NCBI GenBank assembly: GCA_013696425.1
Contig: JACCYP010000031.1
Location: 1 to 6,703, forward strand
Length of the DNA: 6,703 bases
Source: Thermoleophilaceae bacterium
GTDB lineage: Bacteria; Actinomycetota; Thermoleophilia; Solirubrobacterales; Thermoleophilaceae
Direction of reading: 5' to 3'
Positions 1 through 5,234 of the stretch are shown here, in pieces. Under the pieces are notes generated by a model. The model was not told where the DNA came from. It saw only the letters and a program-made list of their open reading frames with translations, and searched no databases. A program made the position numbers and the translations under genes. The first letter of the stretch is position 1. Each line of letters opens with the position of its first letter.

Positions 1-60
1 CTCGGCGAGGTAGGAGCCGTCCTGGCCGGTGATCCCGGTTATCAGCGCCTTCTTGGCCAT
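1..60 (-). CDS. gmd: GDP-mannose 4,6-dehydratase, N-terminal fragment (cut by window edge)
   Basis: Only the first 20 codons lie in the window, read leftward from the ATG at 60-58. They encode MAKKALITGITGQDGSYLAE. This is the hallmark N-terminus of GDP-mannose 4,6-dehydratase: a beta strand followed by the Rossmann glycine motif GITGQDGSY that binds NADP in this short-chain dehydrogenase/reductase family. The enzyme converts GDP-mannose to GDP-4-keto-6-deoxymannose in the cytoplasm, the precursor of GDP-fucose, GDP-rhamnose and GDP-perosamine. The start is 9 bases downstream of a stop in one of the YfhO reading frames, so the gene is probably the next one in the leftward operon. I see no convincing Shine-Dalgarno just before the ATG. 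The GQDGSYLAE stretch is quite specific to Gmd rather than other sugar-nucleotide dehydratases, but the rest of the protein cannot be judged. Confidence 0.85.
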   Translation of the reverse strand, partial: MAKKALITGITGQDGSYLAE

Positions 61-104
61 GGCGTCAAGCTACCGCAGCCTCCGGGCCGTGGACCTGCCG
101 CCGA

Positions 105-1038
105 TCAACCCGCCCGGCGCGCCACCGCCAGCAGCGAGGTGCCCGCCGGCCAGACCCGGCGCAGGGCGAGCGAGGCCGATCCGGCGCGGTCGTTGTAGTT
201 CACGGGCGCGCCGGGGAGCTGGCCGCCGGTGGGGCGCCCCCACCAATCGGGGAAGAAGAAGGTGCGCCACGACTCGAGCGGCAGGTGGAACCCGCCCTGC
301 GTGGCCCGTCCCTCGACCCACGCGGCGTCGCGGAGGTTGAGCGCGACCGGCAGCAGCGCAGCGGCGGCGAGCATCCCGCCGGCCACCCCGCCGAGCGCCA
401 TCAGCCCGTACCGGCGCAGTCGCTCGCGCCGGCCGGCCTCGCCGAGCCTGAGCAGGCGGATCGCTCCGTAGATCGCGAGGACGGTCGCGACGTGCGCCGC
501 GCTCTCGGGATGGCCGCCGAGGAACGCGCCCGCGGAGGCGAGTGCGAGCCAGCCGGCGTCGCGCAGGCGCCCCTCGCGGGCGATCCGCTCGCCCGCCCAG
601 AGCATCCACGGCAGGAACGTCCACACGCTCGAGTGCGGGTACTGAAGCCACAGGATCCCGAACGGCAGGAAGCCGTAGGCGAACCCGGCCACGAGCCCCG
701 GCCACAGGCCGAGGCCGAGCGCGCGCACGAGCATGAAGGCGCCCATCGCCGCCACCCACAGCTTCAGCGCAGCGCTCACGCCGAGCCCGAGGTCGAAGGG
801 GAGGATCCAGACCGGAATGCCGAATGGGCTGAAGCACCGCCGCCTGCGCGTTCGCGAAGAACGGCGCGCCGGCAAGCGTGTAGGGGTTCCAGCCCGGCAG
901 GTCGCCCGCGCGGATCGACTCGCGGGCGTACTCGAGCCACGGCTGGAGCACGTCGACCACGTCGGAGAGGACGAGGTTCTCGCCACCGGGGGAGAGCACC
1001 CTGCCCCCGAAGAGCGCCGGCCAGAGGAGGACCAGCAC
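105..1038 (-). pseudogene. YfhO-like multi-pass membrane protein, frameshifted and truncated
   Basis: YfhO-family proteins are large polytopic GT-C-fold membrane proteins implicated in transferring sugars from lipid carriers outside the cell. They usually exceed 600 residues. Here the N-terminal loop reads LSPGGENLVLSDVVDVLQPW and WNPYTLAGAPFFANAQAAV, typical of the family. That frame then loses sense at about 834, and the family sequence resumes one frame over as FSPFGIPVWILPFDLGLGV. Removing one base near 834 restores a continuous protein of about 310 residues. It has several membrane segments (for example LKLWVAAMGAFMLVRALGLG and LMALGGVAGGMLAAAALLPV) and a FFFPDWWG...NYNDR motif. After NYNDR the text is no longer family-like and stops at 107-105, so the C-terminal half is absent. 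The first standard start is GTG 1038, but the open frame upstream already encodes a hydrophobic stretch (IAALLFAGAVLVLLW) without a standard start codon. The gene lies between DUF2304 and gmd, in the same direction. It may be a true pseudogene or carry sequencing errors. Confidence 0.75.
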
Positions 1039-1108
1039 GGCGCCTGCGAACAGGAGCGCTGCGATGCGGTGGGGCTTGGAGGCTATGGGCGGCGGGGTGG
1101 CCGGCGGC

Positions 1109-1498
1109 CTAGGTCGTCTGCCATTCCTCGACCTTCTCGGGGTCGCCGAGCTTCTCCTCCGCCTCGCGCAGGCGCTCCTCCAGCAGCGCCTGGCGCTGGG
1201 CGAGGATCTTCGACTGGTCGGCGAGCTTGCTCACCGCGGTCGAGAAGTGCAGCAGCAGCAGCAGGATGAAGCCGAAGGCGATCAGGAACAACGCGTTCGG
1301 GGGATAGGCGACGCCGACAGCGCTGGCGATCTCCTCGAGGCCGTCGCGCCAGATCGCGAGGCCGAGGACCACCACCGCGGCGAGCAGCCACAGCAGGGCG
1401 TAGCGCTCGAGCAGCCGCCGCCGGCGGACGAGGTCGAGGATCGCGAGCAGCAGGATGGCCGCGCCGACGATCGAGACGATCTGGATCTTGCTGTCCAT
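1109..1498 (-). CDS. DUF2304 family small membrane protein with coiled-coil tail
   Basis: This 129-residue protein has three predicted membrane helices, at about residues 7-24 (IVSIVGAAILLLAILDLV), 33-50 (YALLWLLAAVVVLGLAIW) and 68-88 (ALFLIAFGFILLLLLHF). A charged, heptad-like tail follows at about 90-125 (KLADQSKILAQRQALLEERL) and is likely a cytoplasmic coiled coil. Size, topology and tail match the DUF2304 family, which has no established biochemical role but is typically found beside GT2 glycosyltransferases. The start is ATG 1498-1496. It overlaps the glycosyltransferase stop by one base in a TGATG junction and is preceded by AGGGG at good distance. A longer in-frame extension to 1912 exists but is only the glycosyltransferase gene read in another frame. 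I infer a helper role: membrane anchoring of the upstream GT2 or flipping of a lipid-linked sugar, as GtrA/GtcA do in other systems. The family call is fairly sure; the role is not. Confidence 0.85.
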   Translation of the reverse strand: MDSKIQIVSIVGAAILLLAILDLVRRRRLLERYALLWLLAAVVVLGLAIWRDGLEEIASAVGVAYPPNALFLIAFGFILLLLLHFSTAVSKLADQSKILAQRQALLEERLREAEEKLGDPEKVEEWQTT

Positions 1499-2259
1499 CA
1501 GAGCCCCTGGCTCGCCGAGACCGCAGCCGCCTCGCCGGGCTCCGGGACGGGGCGTGCGCGGGCGAGCCCGATGAAGAGTGCGAGCAGCACCTTGATCATG
1601 TAGTAGGCCGACTTGCCCGAGGAGATCGAGGACACCCCGCCCTCGCGGGTGAACATCCGCACGGGCACCTCGCGCAGGGTCAGCTTGTGGTGGTGGAGCA
1701 TCAGCACGGCCTCCACTTCGGGGTAGTCGTGCGGGTAGTCGCGGGCGAAGAGGCTGATCGCGCGCTGGTTGTAGAGGCGGAAGCCGCTGGTGGGATCGGA
1801 GATCCGCCCGTCGACCAGGCGCGAGAGGATGAACGCGAAGATGTGGATGCCGGTGCGCCGGGAGATCGGCGCGGGGTAGTGCCCCGAGTCGTCCATGAAG
1901 CGCGAGCCGCACACCACGTCGACGCCCTCCGAGGCCATCGTGCGCTGGAGCACCTCGATCTGGCCGGCATCGTGCTGGCCGTCGCCGTCCACCTGGACCA
2001 TGAAGTCATAGCCGCGCTCCTTGGCGAAGGTGAAGCCCGACTGCACGGCGCCACCGATCCCGAGGTTGAACGGGTGCCGCAGCACGCGGGCGCCGGCCGC
2101 GGTGGCGCGGTCGAAGGTGTCGTCGGTGGATCCGTCGTCGATCACGAGGACGTCGAACTCGGGTGCGTGCTCGCGCAGCGAACCCACCACGCGCTCGACG
2201 CTCGCGGCCTCGTTGTAGGCGGGGACCACGGCCAGATGACGGACGCTCATGCCTCTCAT
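1498..2259 (-). CDS. GT2 family glycosyltransferase, DPM1/GtrB-like (polyprenyl-phosphate sugar synthase type)
   Basis: This 253-residue GT-A enzyme probably transfers a sugar from a nucleotide donor to a polyprenyl phosphate at the cytoplasmic face of the membrane. Visible motifs, in order, are VVPAYNEAASVERVV (11-25), the donor-binding VLVIDDGSTDDT (37-48), NLGIGGAVQSG (65-75), the metal-binding VDGDGQHDAGQI with D91 and D93 (90-101), GSRF (118-121), DPTSGFRLYNQ (155-165) and EVPVRMFTREGGVSSIS (197-213). DPTSGFR and the R/EGGxS segment are typical of dolichyl-phosphate mannosyltransferase-like enzymes. One hydrophobic segment near the end (AYYMIKVLLALFIGLA, 218-233) may touch the membrane. 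GtrB/CsbB-type enzymes normally have two C-terminal helices, so this one may rely on the adjacent DUF2304 protein. I chose ATG 2259 because it forms an ATGA overlap with the methyltransferase stop and has AGAGGA upstream. ATG 2250 (MSVRHLAVV) is an alternative. The sugar and acceptor cannot be read from the sequence. Confidence 0.92.
   Translation of the reverse strand: MRGMSVRHLAVVPAYNEAASVERVVGSLREHAPEFDVLVIDDGSTDDTFDRATAAGARVLRHPFNLGIGGAVQSGFTFAKERGYDFMVQVDGDGQHDAGQIEVLQRTMASEGVDVVCGSRFMDDSGHYPAPISRRTGIHIFAFILSRLVDGRISDPTSGFRLYNQRAISLFARDYPHDYPEVEAVLMLHHHKLTLREVPVRMFTREGGVSSISSGKSAYYMIKVLLALFIGLARARPVPEPGEAAAVSASQGL
1504..1508 (-). promoter_or_regulatory. Shine-Dalgarno for the DUF2304 gene
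   Basis: AGGGG, read leftward, ends 5 bases before the ATG at 1498. It lies inside the last codons of the upstream glycosyltransferase. Together with the TGATG stop/start overlap it fixes the short start of the DUF2304 gene and points to translational coupling. Confidence 0.55.
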
Positions 2260-3371
2260 TGTGTCCTCTGCAGCCAGACGGAGCCGCCGTCGCCGCCCGC
2301 CATTCGGCAGGCGAAGCGCACCCGCCAGGAGTCGTTGTTCATCAGGAACGCCTGCAGCAGGTACTGCTCGTTCCACGACAGGCCCTCTTCGAGGACCCAT
2401 TCGTCGTGGTAGTCGTCGGGGAAGAACACATCGTGGATGTGAACCCAGACTCCCGGTCGCAGTCTCGGCAGCACCTCGAAGAAGAGCCAGTTCACGTCGC
2501 TCGCCGTCTTCACGCAGTGTGACCCGTCGTAGAAGAGGACATCATCCGCCTCGAGCTCCTTGAACGGGTCGAACGGGGCGTGCTGGATCAGCACCTCATG
2601 ACGCACCCACTCCCGCGGCAGCGCGGCGAAGATCCTTTCGTCCGGGAACGGCTCGATCTGGGTGACCTGGGTGGGGGTGGCGTTCTGCCCGATCGCACGG
2701 TCGAGGATGAGGCTCGACCACCCGCAGCCGACCTCCACCACGCGCTTGGGCGCCAGCTCGCGGATGAGCCCGTAGTAGACCTTCGCGTCGTCGCCCCCGA
2801 AGGCGTTGTTGCGCCACTGGTAGACGGCAGGCCCGCCGGGATCGGCGCGCTCGGGCACGTCGTCGAGCTCGGGGGCGTGTGAGGAGAGCCGCGCCCACAG
2901 CTCCGCCTGCGCCGCGGTGTCCCACTCGATCTCGCGCGGATGACCGCGGTCATGCCAGAGGGGCGCGTTCCCGGCCAGGAACTCGTGGTCGTTCAGCGGC
3001 CAGTAGAAGTGGTTGGGCTGGAAGTTCCACCCCCGGCGCTGGAGCTCCTGCCAGGGAACCACCTTGAGCGTCTCGATGGCATCGTCGATCCGCTGCGAGG
3101 GGTCCGGGGCCGTGGCGCGGCCCCCCGGGCGCAGCCGCCTCGCGCCCACCCAGGCGCGATAGACGCGGTCGGCCGCGATCACCTCCACGGCGTCGCGGCG
3201 CTCCTGCAGGGTGGTCCGCGGGAGCGCGGGCTTGCCCCGCAGCGCGCGCAGCCGCTCGGTGAGCCGGTAGGCGCGGGAGGTCTCGTGGCGGCGCAGGCGC
3301 TCGGACTCCGCGAGGGCGGAGGCGCCCGGGTCGTTGCCGCGCAGGTGGGCGGTGAAAACAGGGTCGCTCAA
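2256..3371 (-). CDS. Class I SAM-dependent methyltransferase of a polysaccharide cluster
   Basis: This 371-residue protein has a C-terminal class I methyltransferase fold. Motif I is VVEVGCGWSS (211-220), an acidic residue for the SAM ribose sits in TQIEPFPDE (237-245), and a later strand carries DVLFYDGSHCVKTASDV (277-293). After that comes HIHDVFFPDDYHDEW (311-325), typical of Methyltransf_24-like enzymes found in exopolysaccharide loci. Before the fold, residues 115-132 carry WNFQPNHFYWPLNDHEFL, resembling the HFYSPIPD block in front of the fold in such enzymes. Residues 1-110 are charged, mostly helical-looking and not recognised. The likely job is O-methylation of a sugar or glycan precursor in the cytoplasm; the substrate is unknown. 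It is the first gene of the leftward operon and overlaps the GT2 gene by ATGA. The start is taken as TTG 3371, the first standard start in the frame. There is no Shine-Dalgarno, and a TAnnnT box lies 7 bases upstream, so the mRNA may be leaderless. A later start is possible. Confidence 0.85.
   Translation of the reverse strand: MSDPVFTAHLRGNDPGASALAESERLRRHETSRAYRLTERLRALRGKPALPRTTLQERRDAVEVIAADRVYRAWVGARRLRPGGRATAPDPSQRIDDAIETLKVVPWQELQRRGWNFQPNHFYWPLNDHEFLAGNAPLWHDRGHPREIEWDTAAQAELWARLSSHAPELDDVPERADPGGPAVYQWRNNAFGGDDAKVYYGLIRELAPKRVVEVGCGWSSLILDRAIGQNATPTQVTQIEPFPDERIFAALPREWVRHEVLIQHAPFDPFKELEADDVLFYDGSHCVKTASDVNWLFFEVLPRLRPGVWVHIHDVFFPDDYHDEWVLEEGLSWNEQYLLQAFLMNNDSWRVRFACRMAGGDGGSVWLQRTQ
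2264..2269 (-). promoter_or_regulatory. Shine-Dalgarno that favours start 2259 of the GT2 gene
   Basis: AGAGGA, read leftward, lies 4 bases before ATG 2259. The alternative ATG at 2250 has a purine run (GAGAGG) only one base away, which is too close to serve it. The site lies within the last codons of the methyltransferase gene, so GT2 translation probably depends on translation of that gene. Confidence 0.5.
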
Positions 3372-3378
3372 GCCAGCG

Positions 3379-3384
3379 AGACTA
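3379..3384 (-). promoter_or_regulatory. Candidate -10 element for the leftward operon
   Basis: Read leftward, TAGTCT fits the actinobacterial TAnnnT -10 pattern and ends 7 bases before the TTG start at 3371, which would put transcription start at or next to the start codon. I find no convincing -35 at 16-19 bases, so this is a weak call that rests mainly on position and on the missing Shine-Dalgarno. Confidence 0.3.
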
Positions 3385-3408
3385 GCTTCGCCGGCGATCC
3401 TGCCCGGC

Positions 3409-3439
3409 TTGATCGGTGTCGGGCCGCTCTAAATAGAGT
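3409..3439 (+). promoter_or_regulatory. Candidate promoter for asnB, possibly giving a leaderless mRNA
   Basis: TTGATC at 3409-3414 resembles a -35. TAGAGT at 3434-3439 fits the TAnnnT -10 pattern, with a rather long 19-base spacer. An overlapping alternative is TAAATA at 3430-3435 with a 15-base spacer. TAGAGT ends 7 bases before the GTG start at 3447, so transcription would begin at about 3446-3447. The bases between are AGT-free pyrimidines (a run of C), so no ribosome binding site is present. This AT-rich patch stands out in an otherwise GC-rich 75-base intergenic region. Confidence 0.4.
3427..3438. repeat. 12-base perfect inverted repeat overlapping the asnB -10 region
   Basis: CTCTA-AA-TAGAG has perfect 5-base arms around a 2-base centre. 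It overlaps both candidate -10 elements of asnB and lies in the divergent control region, so it could be an operator half-site or simply chance. Arms this short arise by chance fairly often. Confidence 0.3.
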
Positions 3440-3446
3440 CCCCCCC

Positions 3447-5234
3447 GTGTGTGGGATCGCCGGGATCGTGGGCGCGCCGCCCGAGCGGGCCGCGCTCGAG
3501 GCCATGGCCGCGGCGATGGAACGCCGCGGTCCCGACGGCGAGGGCTTCTACGAGGGCACCGCGGCCGGGCTCGCGTTCCGGCGGCTCGCGATCATCGATC
3601 TCGACGAGCGCTCGAACCAACCGCTCGCCCTCGGGCCCCTGCGGCTCGTCTTCAACGGCGAGATCTACAACTACCGCGAGCTGCGCGAGGAGCTGCGCGG
3701 GCGGGGGCACACGTTCACGACCGAGGGCGACGGCGAGGTGCTCCTTCACGCATGGTCGGAGTGGGGCGAGGATGCGCTCGGGCGACTGAACGGGATGTTC
3801 GCCCTCGCGGTCTGGGACGAGGACGAGGGCTCGCTGGTGCTCGCCTCGGACCCCTTCGGTGAGAAGCCGCTCTACTACGCAACGGTCGGCGAACGGTTGC
3901 TGTTCGGCTCCCGGTTCTCGGCCTTCCTCCCGTTCACCGGCCGCCCAGCGGAGGCGGACGCGGAAGCCCTCGAGGGTTTCCTCACGCGCGCCGCGATGCC
4001 CGCGCTCGGCGGCAGCTTCTTCCGCGGGGTCAAGCGGCTCGCCGGCGGCCACCTGCTGCGCTTCGCCGGCGGCCGGGCCGAGGTGGGGCGCTGGTGGCGA
4101 CCGCCCGAGGTGGAGGTGCCGGGCGAGTACCCCGAGGCGGTGGCCGCCCTGCGCGAGCTGCTGCTCGACTCGCTGCGCCTGCGGCTGCGAAGCGACGTGC
4201 CGGTGGGCACCTCCCTCTCGGGCGGCGTCGACTCCTCGACCGTCGTCGCACTCTCGGCGGAGCTCGCGGGCGATCACCGCCGCCACGCCTTCACGGCAAC
4301 CTTCCCCGGCTTCGAGCGTGACGAGTGGCGCTACGCGGAAACGGTGGCCCGGGCGGCCGGCGTGGTCGAGCACCACGCCGTCCGACCAGATGCCGATGCC
4401 CTGCTCGGAGATCTCGACGCGCTGGTGCGTGGTCACGAGGAGCCTTTCGGATTCCTGTCGATCTACGCGCAGTGGTGCGTGATGCGCGCGGCCGAGGAGG
4501 CCGGCGTGACGGTGCTGCTCGACGGCCAGGGCGGCGACGAGCTCTTCGCGGGCTATGACATCTCGCGCGGCTACGGCGCCCGAACGCTCGGCCCTCGGGC
4601 GATGTCGAAGGAGCCGCGCGAAACGCTCGCCTCGGCAGGGGTGGGCCTCGTGCGTGGGCCGCTCCGGCGCACCTTCCGGCGCAGGACCGCCGCGCCCTAC
4701 CTCGCCTCCGAGACCGTCGAGCGCGCGGCCCGCGCGGAGCGCAGTCCCGAGCCCCCGCCCTACGCGGGCGCGGCCGATCCGCTTCGCCGCCAGCTCGCCG
4801 AGCAGCAGACCGCGACGATCCTGCCCGAGCTGCTGCGCTACGCCGACCGCTCCTCGATGGCGTGGTCGCGCGAGGTGCGCCTGCCGCTGCTCGACCCGCG
4901 CATCGCCGGGTTCGCCTGGGCGGCGCCGGCGAGCTTCCTCTACTCCGGCGGCGTGACCAAGCGCATCCTGCGCGACGCCGGGCGCGGCGCGGTGCCGGAC
5001 TCGGTGCTCGACCGCACCGACAAGGTCGGCTTCGAGCCTCCGCAGGCGCGCTGGCTCGCCGAGCCGGCCATGCGCGAGCGGATCGCCGAGGTGCTGCTCG
5101 ACCCCGCCGCCCGCGCCCGCGGCCTCTACGACGGCGCAGCCATCGAGTCCGACCTCGCGGCCGGGGAGTGGCGCGATCACCGCGCGATCTGGCGTTGCCT
5201 GAACGCCGAGCTGTGGCTGAGGGCGATGACATGA
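3447..5234 (+). CDS. asnB: Glutamine-hydrolysing asparagine synthetase (AsnB type)
   Basis: This 595-residue enzyme takes ammonia from glutamine and uses ATP to amidate a carboxylate, classically aspartate to asparagine. The N-terminal class II glutaminase domain (about 1-190) has the nucleophile Cys2 in MCGIAGIVG, RRGPDG (26-31), FNGEIYNY (69-76), GDGEVLLHAW (94-103) and DPFGEKPLYY (135-144). The last is usually DRxGxKPLYY, so proline replaces the common arginine. The C-terminal synthetase domain has the ATP PP-loop SLSGGVDSS (256-264), LLDGQGGDELFAGY (357-370) and RYADRSSMAWSREVRLPLLD (464-483). All key residues are present and the length is normal for the family. The start is GTG 3447, because Cys must follow the initiator directly; the frame is open further upstream but that stretch is not family-like. 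There is no Shine-Dalgarno. It is joined to the next glycosyltransferase by an ATGA overlap. In polysaccharide loci such enzymes often amidate sugar carboxylates, so free asparagine synthesis is not certain. Confidence 0.95.
   Translation: MCGIAGIVGAPPERAALEAMAAAMERRGPDGEGFYEGTAAGLAFRRLAIIDLDERSNQPLALGPLRLVFNGEIYNYRELREELRGRGHTFTTEGDGEVLLHAWSEWGEDALGRLNGMFALAVWDEDEGSLVLASDPFGEKPLYYATVGERLLFGSRFSAFLPFTGRPAEADAEALEGFLTRAAMPALGGSFFRGVKRLAGGHLLRFAGGRAEVGRWWRPPEVEVPGEYPEAVAALRELLLDSLRLRLRSDVPVGTSLSGGVDSSTVVALSAELAGDHRRHAFTATFPGFERDEWRYAETVARAAGVVEHHAVRPDADALLGDLDALVRGHEEPFGFLSIYAQWCVMRAAEEAGVTVLLDGQGGDELFAGYDISRGYGARTLGPRAMSKEPRETLASAGVGLVRGPLRRTFRRRTAAPYLASETVERAARAERSPEPPPYAGAADPLRRQLAEQQTATILPELLRYADRSSMAWSREVRLPLLDPRIAGFAWAAPASFLYSGGVTKRILRDAGRGAVPDSVLDRTDKVGFEPPQARWLAEPAMRERIAEVLLDPAARARGLYDGAAIESDLAAGEWRDHRAIWRCLNAELWLRAMT
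5219..5223 (+). promoter_or_regulatory. Shine-Dalgarno for the second rightward gene
   Basis: GAGGG lies 7 bases before ATG 5231, inside the last codons of asnB. It fixes the start of the glycosyltransferase at the ATGA overlap and suggests coupled translation with asnB. Confidence 0.5.

Noticed and set aside
285..1112. Long plus-strand open frame opposite the YfhO-like gene, and the shorter ones around it (29-340, 733-1269)
   Set aside because: Arg/Ala/Glu-rich shadow translations with no recognisable domain. The minus strand carries the family-like membrane protein.
1250..1264. Five CAG repeats (CTG on the coding strand)
   Set aside because: They encode the LLLLL run of the third membrane helix of the DUF2304 protein. 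This is ordinary codon bias, too short to call a phase-variable repeat.
1499..1912. In-frame upstream extension of the DUF2304 gene to 1912
   Set aside because: It overlaps the glycosyltransferase in another frame and is Arg/Pro-rich. ATG 1498 has a Shine-Dalgarno and gives the normal family length.
2940..3446. In-frame upstream extension of asnB to 2940
   Set aside because: It lies antisense to the methyltransferase and is not family-like. The catalytic Cys must be residue 2, which fixes the start at GTG 3447.
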